DNA of 38,800 nt, from the NCBI GenBank assembly GCA_021734505.1, contig JAIPIT010000009.1:1-38800 (forward strand). The letters are read 5' to 3'. Source of the DNA: Fidelibacterota bacterium. GTDB taxonomy: Bacteria; Fidelibacterota; Fidelibacteria; Fidelibacterales; Fidelibacteraceae. This document shows, piece after piece, positions 18,985 through 28,729 of this stretch; positions within the stretch are counted from its first letter, which is position 1, and each line of letters opens with the position of its first letter. The notes beneath the pieces were generated by a model, which ran no database searches, had not been told where the DNA came from, and worked only from the letters and a program-made list of their open reading frames with translations. The position numbers and the translations under genes were made by a program.

Positions 18985-19839
18985 ATGATGGATATACAAT
19001 CAATTCTGATCGCAGCAGGTAGTATGGGTGGACTGGGTTTGGTTTTTGCTACCGTACTGGCGATCGCCAATAAAAAATTACACGTTGAAGAAGATCCGCG
19101 GGTTATTGAGATCATTGATGTACTTCCGGGTGCTAATTGCGGCGGATGCGGCTACCCGGGTTGCCAGGCTTTCGCCGATGCGGTAGTCAAGGGTGATGCC
19201 CCTGTTGGCGGTTGTCCCGTAGGCGGATCTGACGTTGCTGACTTGGTTGCAAAGATCATGGGCGTGGAAGTTAAAACAGGTGAAAGAGAAGTCGCCCGTT
19301 GTATGTGTCAGGGTGGACTCAAAGAGATCGCATATCAGGGTGAATACCGGGGTGCTCAATCCTGTATTGCCGCAACACTTGTTTCCGGCGGAAAGAAATT
19401 ATGTGAATTCGGATGTATGGGTTTAGGTGATTGTGCAGCGATATGTCCTTTTGGCGCTATCACCATCTCAGAAAATCGCTTACCGGTAGTTGACAATGAA
19501 AAATGTGTGGGTTGCGGTAAATGTGTGGATGTATGTCCGCGCGATCTCATGGAAATGCACCCCATTTCATATAAAGACAGGGTTTTATGTAAAAATCATG
19601 ATATCGGCCGCTATGCAATGAAAATATGTACTCGTTCTTGTATCGCTTGCGGACTTTGTGAAAAGAAATGCCCTTTCGATGCCATTCATGTTATTGATAA
19701 CCTTGCAGTCATTGATTATGAAAAATGCAAACATTGCGGACTTTGTTCAACGGTTTGCCCCAATGAGGCAATTGAACATATTAAAAAAGCAAGAAAACCT
19801 AAGCCTGCGCCTGTTCCCGCAGAAGAAGTGGAAAAATAA
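18985..19839 (+). CDS. rnfB: Rnf electron transport complex subunit B (polyferredoxin)
   Basis: LPGANCGGCGYPGCQAFADAVV; CVGCGKCVDVCP, CIACGLCEKKCP, CKHCGLCSTVCP. Confidence 0.95.
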   Translation: MMDIQSILIAAGSMGGLGLVFATVLAIANKKLHVEEDPRVIEIIDVLPGANCGGCGYPGCQAFADAVVKGDAPVGGCPVGGSDVADLVAKIMGVEVKTGEREVARCMCQGGLKEIAYQGEYRGAQSCIAATLVSGGKKLCEFGCMGLGDCAAICPFGAITISENRLPVVDNEKCVGCGKCVDVCPRDLMEMHPISYKDRVLCKNHDIGRYAMKICTRSCIACGLCEKKCPFDAIHVIDNLAVIDYEKCKHCGLCSTVCPNEAIEHIKKARKPKPAPVPAEEVEK

Positions 19840-19845
19840 AAATAT

Positions 19846-19934
19846 GTAGAAACGCGATTCCTGACCATCCGAAGCCTTCCTGTCATCCGTAGCCTTGGCG
19901 CAGGATGAGGCGAAGGAGGTTATCGCGTCTCTAC
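19846..19934. repeat. 89-bp palindromic/MITE-like element with GTAGA(A/G)ACGCGAT ends
   Basis: Left end gtagaaacgcgat (19846-19858), right end atcgcgtctctac (19922-19934), 12/13 inverted match; internal imperfect inverted repeat ccttcctgtcatcc / ggatgaggcgaagg. Confidence 0.75.
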
Positions 19935-19946
19935 TTTATAAACATT

Positions 19947-20378
19947 ATGCCAACAAACGGAATCATCACAGATAAAAAAGACGGTAAGGTTTATATCCGT
20001 ATCGAAGAAGATACATCAGCATGTTCCGGATGTGCGGCCCATGCTTTATGTGGGAAAAAAGATTGTTCGGACGCGCAGGTGATCTTAAATGATCGTTCGG
20101 ATCTGCATGTGAACGATGAAGTTGAAATTGAGGAAAAAGAGAACATCCTGATAAAAACTTCCCTTCTGGCCTATGGTGTACCGCTGGTCTTCTTTGTAGC
20201 AGGAGTTCTGCTTGGTAACCTCATTCCCGAAACAGCCCTGCCAAAAGAATTATTACAATTCCTCAGTGGTTGTTTAGGGTTGCTGGTAGGCGGATTGCTG
20301 GGCAGGCACCTTGCAAAACGTCTGTCACAGAGTATCGATAAGTATTTTTCAATAAATGTGAAAAATCAACAACAATAA
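19947..20378 (+). CDS. rseC: RseC/MucC-like SoxR-reducing-system family protein
   Basis: Start placed at internal ATG 19947; GIITDKKDGKVYIRIEEDTSACSGCAAHALCGKKDC plus two TM segments. Confidence 0.85.
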   Translation: MPTNGIITDKKDGKVYIRIEEDTSACSGCAAHALCGKKDCSDAQVILNDRSDLHVNDEVEIEEKENILIKTSLLAYGVPLVFFVAGVLLGNLIPETALPKELLQFLSGCLGLLVGGLLGRHLAKRLSQSIDKYFSINVKNQQQ

Positions 20379-20527
20379 TCCATAATTACTAATGATAATT
20401 CGCGAACATTGCGATATTACGATATAATATCAAATAATTACTGTAATTCTATAAATAATTGTTGCCATTCATGTATTTGCTTATTAATTTAGCGCAGATT
20501 TTTGAGCAACAATATAAGGATACCAGG

Positions 20528-22621
20528 ATGAAAAATGTAGAATCTGATATTATGAAAATATTTGGAATGAACGTTTTTGGCGATGCTGTTATGCAGCAAC
20601 GTCTTCCTAAAAATGTATACGAACAGCTCCAACAGATCATTAAAGGTCACCTGGCTTTAGATATAAATATTGCTGAAATTGTTGCTAATGCCATGAAGGA
20701 CTGGGCCATCGAAAAAGGCGCCACTCATTATACGCATTGGTTCCAACCCCTTACCGGAATAACAGCGGAAAAGCATGAATCATTTATCTCGCCGAATGGA
20801 GATGGCAGCATTATCATGGAATTTTCCGGCAAAGAACTTGTTCAGGGTGAGCCGGATGCTTCTTCTTTTCCCAGTGGCGGTTTGCGCGCAACGTTCGAAG
20901 CACGTGGCTATACGGTTTGGGATGTTACGTCACCGGCTTTTATTAAAGATGATGAAAACGGCAAAACGCTTTATATTCCTACGGCCTTTACGTCTTATAC
21001 AGGTGAAGCCCTTGATAAAAAAACGCCCCTGTTACGTTCTGTTGAATCTTTATCAAAGCAAGTGATCCGCGTATTGAGATTATTGGGTGATAACACATCC
21101 GAATATGCCGTTCCAAGCGTTGGCCCGGAACAGGAATACTTCCTTGTTGATGAAAATTACTATAATGAACGCTTAGATCTTCAGATGACAGGTCGCACAT
21201 TGTTTGGTGCACCGGCTCCCAAAGGACAAGAATTGGACGATCATTATTTTGGAAGTATCAAAGAACGCGTTTCTTTGTTCATGAATGATCTGGATATGGA
21301 ATTGTGGAAATTGGGTATATCAGCTAAAACCAAGCATAATGAAGTTGCCCCAAACCAATATGAACTTGCAGTTGTCTATGGCGAATGCAATGTGACAATT
21401 GATCAGAACCATCTCGTGATGGAGATCATGAAACGCGTTGCAAGACGCCACAAAATGGTTTGTCTTCTGCACGAAAAACCTTTTGCCCGCATTAATGGTT
21501 CCGGAAAACACAATAACTGGTCTATTAGTACTGATAAAGGGGTTAATCTCTTATCGCCGGGTAAAACTCCCGAAGATAATAAACGTTTTCTTCTTTTTAT
21601 TGCAGCTGCAATAAAGGCAGTTGATGTTCATGCCGATCTTTTGCGTCTTTCAGCTTCGACGCCGGGTAATGATCATCGCTTGGGTGGTAACGAGGCTCCT
21701 CCCGCGATCATTTCAGTTTATCTGGGTCAAACCCTTACATCAATATTTGAGAAGATCGAGGCGGGCGAAAAAGTCGATAAGAAAGTCAAAGAGATCTTTA
21801 ATTTCGGTGTTACAACTTTACCGGATATTTCAAAAGATGATACCGATCGCAATCGGACATCGCCCTTTGCTTTTACATTGAATAAATTTGAATTTAGAAT
21901 GACACCGTCGCAAGGTTCTCTGGCAAGGCCTAACATGATCCTTAATACCATTATTGCCGATACGCTAGCTGAATTTGCCGAAATACTTGAAAAAGACAAT
22001 AATGTCGAAGCCTTACTTAAAGATGTATATTCAAAACATAAACGCATTGTTTTTAATGGCGATGGTTACTCGGAAAAGTGGCACAAAGAAGCCAAAGAAC
22101 GCGGATTGCCGCACTTTAATAAGAGTGTGGATGTTTATCCCGAGCTATGTTCTGAAAAGAACGTGGCTTTGTTTGATCGTCAAAAAGTATTAAGCAAAAA
22201 TGAACTGACAGCAAGAATGTTGATCTTCCTTGAAAACTATGTCAAGAAGAATCACATAGAAGCATCTACAATGCTGCATATGGCAGAGCGTCAGATATTG
22301 CCAAGCATTCTGGAATATCAAGGGATGATAGCGGAAAGTGCTCATAATTTGCAAATGATTGGCTTAAAGGTCGCTTTGCAAATAGAACTATTAAAAGATA
22401 TTGCTAAAAAGCTGGAAGTATTTTCGGCCTGTATCGCAAAATTAAAGTCCGATATTAAAAAGCTTGAATCATTAAGCGAAGAAGAAGCTCCCGTATTCAC
22501 AGGTGATATCTTGGTTGTAGATATGGAAAAACTACGTGAAGCAGGCGATGCTTTGGAAGAGGTTTGCGGACTGGAGTATTGGCCGATGCCAACCTATGCG
22601 GATATGCTGTTCAAAATATAA
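20528..22621 (+). CDS. glnN: Glutamine synthetase type III
   Basis: About 697 aa from ATG 20528; [75 protein letters not shown]. Confidence 0.95.
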   Translation: MKNVESDIMKIFGMNVFGDAVMQQRLPKNVYEQLQQIIKGHLALDINIAEIVANAMKDWAIEKGATHYTHWFQPLTGITAEKHESFISPNGDGSIIMEFSGKELVQGEPDASSFPSGGLRATFEARGYTVWDVTSPAFIKDDENGKTLYIPTAFTSYTGEALDKKTPLLRSVESLSKQVIRVLRLLGDNTSEYAVPSVGPEQEYFLVDENYYNERLDLQMTGRTLFGAPAPKGQELDDHYFGSIKERVSLFMNDLDMELWKLGISAKTKHNEVAPNQYELAVVYGECNVTIDQNHLVMEIMKRVARRHKMVCLLHEKPFARINGSGKHNNWSISTDKGVNLLSPGKTPEDNKRFLLFIAAAIKAVDVHADLLRLSASTPGNDHRLGGNEAPPAIISVYLGQTLTSIFEKIEAGEKVDKKVKEIFNFGVTTLPDISKDDTDRNRTSPFAFTLNKFEFRMTPSQGSLARPNMILNTIIADTLAEFAEILEKDNNVEALLKDVYSKHKRIVFNGDGYSEKWHKEAKERGLPHFNKSVDVYPELCSEKNVALFDRQKVLSKNELTARMLIFLENYVKKNHIEASTMLHMAERQILPSILEYQGMIAESAHNLQMIGLKVALQIELLKDIAKKLEVFSACIAKLKSDIKKLESLSEEEAPVFTGDILVVDMEKLREAGDALEEVCGLEYWPMPTYADMLFKI

Positions 22622-22642
22622 GATATTAACACATTAAAATAC

Positions 22643-22679
22643 AAAGCCTCGCTTGAGTTCAAGTTGAGGCTTTTTTGTT
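22643..22679 (+). terminator. Rho-independent terminator after glnN
   Basis: AAAGCCTC...GAGGCTTTTTT stem plus T-run. Confidence 0.85.
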
Positions 22680-22693
22680 TTCAAAACTAGGTA

Positions 22694-22711
22694 ATGTGAT
22701 ATTTATCACAA
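22694..22711. promoter_or_regulatory. Putative Rex-binding operator upstream of rex
   Basis: ATGTGATATTTATCACAA: perfect TGTGAT-ATTT-ATCACA palindrome resembling the TTGTGAAnnnnTTCACAA Rex box. Confidence 0.75.
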
Positions 22712-22767
22712 TATACTTGAATGAGGGATAATTTAGTTATAGATTACGGGGCTAAAAGGAGAAAAAG

Positions 22768-23391
22768 ATGCATTTTAAAAATCATGTGACCCGACTCTCT
22801 CAATACAAAGCCGCTTTACAGCGTTTGGATAATAATAATGTAGAAAGAACGCATGCCGAAACTATTTCAACTTATATTGGCATACCGGCGACGCAGATCA
22901 GAAAAGATTTTTCTCTTTTTGGTATCCGCGGAAATAAGCGAGGAGGATATAATGTTAAAGATCTGCTTGAAGAACTGAAAAACATTCTTGGTCTGAACAG
23001 AGATATCCCGGTTATTTTGCTTGGGTACGGAAATCTCGGTAAGGCTTTAACCCGTTATCAGGGTTTTCATGAAGGGTGCGTTAGGATCGTAGCCGCTTTT
23101 GATCCGGGTGTTGGTGTATTGTCAAGCCAACCACCTATACCGGTGTATCCCCCAGCCAGTATTCCTAAATTCTTAAAAAATAATCCCGTAAAACATGCCA
23201 TTCTTGCTGTTCCGAATGAAGTAGCTCAAGCCATATTTGATGAATTGTATGAGAATGGTGTAAGAGGATTTATCAATTTTTCGACCGTAAGTTTAAATGT
23301 TCCGGAAGATGCCTATGTAAATAATGTGGATCTTGAGTTGGAGCTTGAGACAGTTATATACTATACAAAAGAATCAAAGAATAAAGTTTAA
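22768..23391 (+). CDS. rex: Redox-sensing transcriptional repressor Rex
   Basis: 207 aa; RLSQYKAALQRL wHTH, ATQIRKDFSLFG, VILLGYGNLGKALTRYQGF Rossmann motif. Confidence 0.95.
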   Translation: MHFKNHVTRLSQYKAALQRLDNNNVERTHAETISTYIGIPATQIRKDFSLFGIRGNKRGGYNVKDLLEELKNILGLNRDIPVILLGYGNLGKALTRYQGFHEGCVRIVAAFDPGVGVLSSQPPIPVYPPASIPKFLKNNPVKHAILAVPNEVAQAIFDELYENGVRGFINFSTVSLNVPEDAYVNNVDLELELETVIYYTKESKNKV

Positions 23392-23426
23392 AACAACAAT
23401 AAAAAATATTTCATATCCTTTTGTAG

Positions 23427-23738
23427 TTAAGACCCGTCTAATGGACGGGTTTTGGCTATAATGAATTTGTGGACTTTCTCAGGTTTGATTCGTGCTCTGA
23501 TAAAGAATATTTGATACTTATGATAAATAAAAAATTCTTTGCCTATATTGGTTAACTCAAAGTCATACAGTTCAGCTGTCGATTTACACCATTTTTCTTT
23601 TATCAGACCAGCAGTGTATAGATCATTTAATGTATGCGAATAGCTCTTCATAAAATCATTGAGATCAACTCGACCTTTTAATCTAAGATCTTTATAGGTA
23701 TTTTCGCGTTCGTAAAAGAATTCCGGCATTAAACACAT
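23427..23738 (-). CDS. Small hypothetical protein, TAATG-coupled to upstream acyltransferase gene
   Basis: 103 aa ORF; ATG overlaps the TAA stop of the 23738-24931 gene; C-terminus reads through the rex terminator hairpin. Confidence 0.5.
   Translation of the reverse strand: MCLMPEFFYERENTYKDLRLKGRVDLNDFMKSYSHTLNDLYTAGLIKEKWCKSTAELYDFELTNIGKEFFIYHKYQIFFIRARIKPEKVHKFIIAKTRPLDGS
23430..23455 (+). terminator. Rho-independent terminator after rex
   Basis: ACCCGTC taatg GACGGGTTTT hairpin. Confidence 0.7.
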
Positions 23739-24931
23739 TATAGTTTCAACCTTACACCCGCTTTTGTCAGCAAGCGCGTGATCAGGTAGATGAATGCCGT
23801 ATAAACGATCGATCTTGCAAGCCCAATGATCCCGCTACCCAGCTCATTACCGTAAAAAGAAGAAAAGCCGATAAGTCTGAAAACGTAGATGAACATAACG
23901 TGCAGAAGGTAGGCTAAAAGAGGATTTGATGCCACGGGTTTAAAGAATCCATAAATCCCCTGATATCCTTTGATATCCATCAGCCAATAGATCAGCATGA
24001 ACAATAAAACACATATTGCGGTAGAATACAAAGCCCAGGAGGGCGTTGCGGCGATCTTGTCTATCCCGTATAGGCCGTAGAGAAAATAAGCCGCTACAGT
24101 CAATATTAATGCGAATATTCCCATATTGCGCATTAAAGCTTTATTATTTGTTTTTTTGAGATCATATAACCATTTCCCAACGATCAATCCGCTGAAAGTG
24201 ATCAGGACATGTGTACCGAAATGAGAACCGGGATAAAAGATCGTTTTAATCTGTCCAAGAAAATCCAATTGCCCGGATCTGTCCGCGATATATAATAAAA
24301 CTGCCCCAAATGGTACCATATACAGTAAAGCAGGTTTATTTTTCAGGAGAAGATATAAAATGGCCGTACACAGATAAGCGAATCCGATCTCGCCCAAAAT
24401 GCCCCACCAACCGGTGATGATCCAAGTTTCTCCATTTGAGCCGGATCTGCGATAGAGGATTAAAAGTGTTATTAATATCGCAAGTCCCAGCCATTTAAAT
24501 ATCTGATGATATCCCTTTTTGCTTTCTCCGGTCGGCCAGGCGGTCCAGAACAAGATGGCACCCAGGTACATCAGGACGTTCCACCAGGCGGTATTCATGG
24601 AATTTACGGCCGGTCCGTTCAGCATCAGTAGTCCCAATACTATCAAACCCGCTGTTCTAATAACAATATGTAGCCATACGGATCTTTCGGGATGCTTTTT
24701 CTGGCGTTGCGCCAAGGCAAAGGGAATGGACAATCCTACGATAAATAAGAATGCCGGAAAAACCACATCCACAAAGGTCATGCCGGGCGATCCCTGCGGC
24801 GCATGTTTCAACCAGGAGGGAATATTGGAAACACCGGCGACATCATTAACGAAGATCATCAGTAGGATGGTCAGTCCCCGGAATACATCGATCGATACGA
24901 TGCGATTGGAAGTTAATTGATTAGTATTCAT
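23738..24931 (-). CDS. NagX / DUF5009-like membrane acyltransferase, second paralog
   Basis: 397 aa; RIVSIDVFRGLTILLMIFVNDVAGVSNIPSWLKHAPQGSPGMTFVDVVFPAFLFIVGLSIPFA. Confidence 0.88.
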   Translation of the reverse strand: MNTNQLTSNRIVSIDVFRGLTILLMIFVNDVAGVSNIPSWLKHAPQGSPGMTFVDVVFPAFLFIVGLSIPFALAQRQKKHPERSVWLHIVIRTAGLIVLGLLMLNGPAVNSMNTAWWNVLMYLGAILFWTAWPTGESKKGYHQIFKWLGLAILITLLILYRRSGSNGETWIITGWWGILGEIGFAYLCTAILYLLLKNKPALLYMVPFGAVLLYIADRSGQLDFLGQIKTIFYPGSHFGTHVLITFSGLIVGKWLYDLKKTNNKALMRNMGIFALILTVAAYFLYGLYGIDKIAATPSWALYSTAICVLLFMLIYWLMDIKGYQGIYGFFKPVASNPLLAYLLHVMFIYVFRLIGFSSFYGNELGSGIIGLARSIVYTAFIYLITRLLTKAGVRLKL

Positions 24932-25006
24932 GCTATAAAATGAGAAATTTCATTCAATTTGGCAAGAGAGAAAAAAAACATGTAATGAACTATTGTAAAT
25001 ACTGCT

Positions 25007-25396
25007 CTATTTTATTACTTGAAAGATTGAACCCTTTTTTGGGTACCCCAGCTTCTCATAGTAAGGATCCACATCCGACATGACATAGATATCATGGTCC
25101 GGATATGCTTCAATCAGGATCTCCATCAATTGCCGACCAATTGCTTTACCGCGATGATCTCTTTGAACAAGCAGGTCACAAACGTGAATACAGTAGCCGT
25201 TGTCATCAAATGATCGCGAATATCCACAGAGCTTACCATCATCAAATGCAAGGTATGTAATGGAATTTTCCAAGGCTTTTGCATATTTCTCCTGAGATGC
25301 CACGGAACTATAACAACTCCAATCTTCGCCCTCGGAAATGATAACTTTCATTAAAGCTTCAAAATCTTTTGTAGGATTATATTTTCTAATGATCAT
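25007..25396 (-). CDS. GNAT-family N-acetyltransferase
   Basis: 129 aa; DLLVQRDHRGKAIGRQLMEILIEAY acetyl-CoA-binding motif. Confidence 0.85.
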   Translation of the reverse strand: MIIRKYNPTKDFEALMKVIISEGEDWSCYSSVASQEKYAKALENSITYLAFDDGKLCGYSRSFDDNGYCIHVCDLLVQRDHRGKAIGRQLMEILIEAYPDHDIYVMSDVDPYYEKLGYPKKGSIFQVIK

Positions 25397-25487
25397 TTAA
25401 TACTCCATAGCAATCTGTTTTGATAATTAATATGGAAAGAAAAATCAATAATTCCAATTGTCAAGTGTCAATTTTCCATTGCTATAA

Positions 25488-25528
25488 GCAAACGCCCCGT
25501 CCTCTAACAGGGAACAAGGCGTTGCTTT
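25488..25528. terminator. Putative hairpin terminator between vor operon and GNAT gene
   Basis: gcaaacgcc ... ggcgttgc inverted repeat with partial T-rich flank. Confidence 0.5.
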
Positions 25529-25550
25529 ACATTTGAAAAACACTTTTATT

Positions 25551-25613
25551 CAGAAGCCAGGAGCCAGAAGTCAGAAGACGGAATCTTCAACTTTCAACTT
25601 TCAACCTTCAACT
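25551..25613 (-). repeat. 9-unit 7-bp tandem array overlapping the vor stop codon (array D)
   Basis: cagaagc|caggagc|cagaagt|cagaaga|cggaatc|ttcaact|ttcaact|ttcaacc|ttcaact; consensus changes mid-array without losing 7-bp phase. Confidence 0.8.
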
Positions 25614-27035
25614 ATTTTTTACCAGTTCCATTCCGCGTTTGAAGGCATCTTCATTTAATTTATGGAAAGATTTATTCTTTATGATCAACGGTAAGGCTTG
25701 CTTGACATAGTCATTTGAAAGATAACCGCGGATTTTAGCATAAGCTCCCAGCATGACCATGTTGGCTGCTTTGGTAGAACCTAGTTTATCGGCTTCAGCT
25801 GTTGCGGGAATACCGATCACGGTAACATCATTGCGCTTTGGGGCTTCATCGATCAATCCGCTATCGTAAAGAATAACACCGCCGGGTTGAACATCGTCCA
25901 CAAATTTCTGCAGAGAAGGTTTGTTCATAGCGACTAATACGGTCGGATTATCGATCATCGGGGAACTGATACGCTTATCGGATATTTTCACGCTGCAGTT
26001 AGCTGTTCCACCACGCATTTCTGGTCCGTAACTTGGCAACCAGCTGACTTTATAATTATGCCCCATTGCAATATTGGCAAGAGCATATCCCAGACTTAGC
26101 ACACCCTGACCACCAAAACCGGCGATCTTGATCTCATCAACCATTTCTTTTACAGCCGATAACTTGACACCTTTGACCTTATCGGATAGACTCCTGATAT
26201 CAAGAAGTTCATGATATTCTTCAAAATGCGGATCGGGATGTAAGGTAATGATCGGTTCGCGATCTTCAGATTCATCTTTTTTAACTCCGGGCTCAAAGTA
26301 TTTTGAAAGAACATCGGTTATCCAATTTTTCGTATTGACCGGGGTCATTTTTAAACCGGTAGGACATCCGGAAAGGACTTCAACAAAGGAAAATCCTTTT
26401 TTCTCCATTTGGATCTTTAATGCTTTTCGAACAGCTTTACGAGTTCGGGCAATATTCTTGGGATCGGTCATCATGACGCGTTCAACATAAACGGGTGCTT
26501 CCAATGTGGCAATGATCTCAGCCATTCGCAAGGGATAACCCTCATTCTGCATGGTACGTCCGCGTGGCGTTGTCGTACTTTTCTGACCGATCAATGTTGT
26601 AGGTGCCATTTGTCCACCCGTCATGCCATAAATGGCATTATTGACGAAGAAAACCGTCATCTGTTCACCGCGGTTCGCGGCTTGCAGAATTTCATTGGCA
26701 CCGATCGCGGCAAGGTCACCGTCACCCTGATAAGAAATAACGATCGATTCGGGGTTTGAACGTTTATACCCGGTGGCAACAGCCGGCGCACGACCGTGAG
26801 CCGCTTGAATATTGCCGACATCAAAATAGTAATATGCAAAAACAGAACAGCCGACCGGTGAGATCAGTACTGTTTTGTCCTGAATGCCAAAATCACTGAC
26901 TGCCTCAGCGATCAATTTATGTAATATCCCATGGCCGCATCCCGGACAATAATGAGTATTGGCCAACTGGGCTCCGCCTTTTTGGGTGAATTCATCATAA
27001 AAGCTTGCAGGTTTTTGTAAAATGGTTGTTTTCAT
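25608..27035 (-). CDS. vorA: 2-oxoacid (branched-chain 2-ketoacid type):ferredoxin oxidoreductase, fused TPP-binding beta and gamma domains
   Basis: HYCPGCGHGILHKLI, GDGDLAAIGANEILQAANRG (TPP) followed by IAGFGGQGVLSLGYALANIA...PSYGPEMRGGTANCSV (gamma domain). Confidence 0.88.
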   Translation of the reverse strand: MKTTILQKPASFYDEFTQKGGAQLANTHYCPGCGHGILHKLIAEAVSDFGIQDKTVLISPVGCSVFAYYYFDVGNIQAAHGRAPAVATGYKRSNPESIVISYQGDGDLAAIGANEILQAANRGEQMTVFFVNNAIYGMTGGQMAPTTLIGQKSTTTPRGRTMQNEGYPLRMAEIIATLEAPVYVERVMMTDPKNIARTRKAVRKALKIQMEKKGFSFVEVLSGCPTGLKMTPVNTKNWITDVLSKYFEPGVKKDESEDREPIITLHPDPHFEEYHELLDIRSLSDKVKGVKLSAVKEMVDEIKIAGFGGQGVLSLGYALANIAMGHNYKVSWLPSYGPEMRGGTANCSVKISDKRISSPMIDNPTVLVAMNKPSLQKFVDDVQPGGVILYDSGLIDEAPKRNDVTVIGIPATAEADKLGSTKAANMVMLGAYAKIRGYLSNDYVKQALPLIIKNKSFHKLNEDAFKRGMELVKNS

Positions 27036-27044
27036 GCCTTGCCT

Positions 27045-28091
27045 CTATATACTTTCTTTGAATTTTTCGACGATCTCTTTTACCGTGGGGACTTTTCCAC
27101 CCATCCGGGTATATAAATGAACAGGTTTACGACCATTCACCGCGAGTCGTACATCATCGACCATTTGTCCGGCGCTGAGCTCACAAACAAAAAGTGATTT
27201 TACATTATTATTTTCGGCGAAGGCTATTAATTGGGGGGTTGGGAAGGGGGAAAGTGTAATAGGCCGCATCAATCCAACTTTGTACCCTTCGGTGCGTAAT
27301 TGTTCCATAACACCCTGCAATATGCGAGAAACAATGCCGTATCCAACAAGAATATGTTCTGCATCATCACACTGAATAGCTTCATAGCGGATCTCATTCT
27401 CAGCGATCCTGGCATACTTTGCCTGGAGTGCGAGATTATGAGCTTCCAACATATCAGGGTCCAATTGGATGGAACAAATTAAATGGTGGGAATCAATGGT
27501 TCCACTTACAGCCCAGGGACGATCCGGCATAGTTTGTACAGGTTCCGGGAATTCAACCGGTTCCATCATTTGTCCGATAATACCATCAGCAAGTACCACA
27601 GCGGGATTACGATATTTATCGGATAATTCAAATGCAAGCATCGTAAGATCACACATTTCCTGAGCAGAATTTGGAGCAACAACGATCAGACTATAACTAC
27701 CATGACCACCACCCTTGATGATCTGATTGTAATCGGCTTGTTCCGGAGCAATATTTCCCAAACCGGGACCGCCACGCATGATATCAATGATCACACAAGG
27801 TAATTCAGCACCGGCAATATAGGAGATGCCTTCCATTTTTAAGCTCATTCCGGGGCTGGAACTGGCTGTCATACAACGTGCTTTTGAACTGGCGGCACCA
27901 TAAACCATATTGATCGCGCCGATCTCACTCTCAGCTTGAAGGAATGTTCCTCCCAGCAAGGGAAAATAGTAGGCCGCCGTTTCTGCGATCTCGCTGGCCG
28001 GTGTAATGGGATACCCAAAGAAATTTTTACATCCGGCAAGCAGGGCGCCGCGAACGACAGCTTCATTGCCTTTTATAAGAACCTTCGACAT
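27045..28091 (-). CDS. vorB: 2-oxoacid:ferredoxin oxidoreductase alpha subunit (VorB-type)
   Basis: [67 protein letters not shown]. Confidence 0.9.
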   Translation of the reverse strand: MSKVLIKGNEAVVRGALLAGCKNFFGYPITPASEIAETAAYYFPLLGGTFLQAESEIGAINMVYGAASSKARCMTASSSPGMSLKMEGISYIAGAELPCVIIDIMRGGPGLGNIAPEQADYNQIIKGGGHGSYSLIVVAPNSAQEMCDLTMLAFELSDKYRNPAVVLADGIIGQMMEPVEFPEPVQTMPDRPWAVSGTIDSHHLICSIQLDPDMLEAHNLALQAKYARIAENEIRYEAIQCDDAEHILVGYGIVSRILQGVMEQLRTEGYKVGLMRPITLSPFPTPQLIAFAENNNVKSLFVCELSAGQMVDDVRLAVNGRKPVHLYTRMGGKVPTVKEIVEKFKESI

Positions 28092-28105
28092 ATATACCTC
28101 AATTT

Positions 28106-28438
28106 CTATTTATTTACGGGTTTTAAACATTCAACGCAGAATGTTTTTGATTCATCACGGTTGCCGGGAAACACTTTTACGGTCGCGTTGCAATGAGGAC
28201 AATGATCTTTAGCCAATCCCTCAACATTTCGCACCACCGTAATGGCCCGTGGTTCGGGACAAGTATAAAAGCAGGTCCCACACCCGGTACATCCTTCGCC
28301 AATATAATGAGCAGGACGATATCCCATTGAATTCAACCCATCGGAAAAATCCAATACATTTACGGGGCAAGCGTCAATACAAAGACCACAGCCCTTACAA
28401 TCGTCAACATGTATCAACACACGATTAATGATTGCCAT
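28106..28438 (-). CDS. vorD: 2x[4Fe-4S] ferredoxin-like subunit of the 2-oxoacid:ferredoxin oxidoreductase (VorD-type)
   Basis: [16 protein letters not shown] and [17 protein letters not shown]; first gene of the vor operon. Confidence 0.85.
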   Translation of the reverse strand: MAIINRVLIHVDDCKGCGLCIDACPVNVLDFSDGLNSMGYRPAHYIGEGCTGCGTCFYTCPEPRAITVVRNVEGLAKDHCPHCNATVKVFPGNRDESKTFCVECLKPVNK

Positions 28439-28669
28439 ATTTTCTCCTTAAAAAACAGGTCATGCTTAAGCACAGTTCTAACCAATTTGACTATTCAATT
28501 CTGAATCCAATGTACGAAAAAGAAGTTTGACAAAAAAGTAAAAATGCCGATAAAACCTAAATATGGTGTGATTTTATAAGCGTAAATGATGCGGGAAAAA
28601 GCACGAATAACCGGAAGGTTTAATGCGCAAAGAACAATGATAAATTAATAAATAATACATTCGTTCGAA

Positions 28670-28711
28670 GAATTGTAAGATGTAAATCGTAAAGCATAAG
28701 AAGCAAGAATA
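28670..28711 (+). repeat. Degenerate 7-bp tandem array (array E)
   Basis: gaattgt|aagatgt|aaatcgt|aaagcat|aagaagc|aagaata. Confidence 0.6.
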
Positions 28712-28729
28712 AGAGAAAAAGAAAGTTGC

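Noticed and set aside
19905-19946. Upstream start for the RseC-like protein (MRRRRLSRLYFINI...)
   Set aside because: These codons fall in the palindromic element; the family alignment begins at MPTNGIITDKK, so 19947 is preferred.
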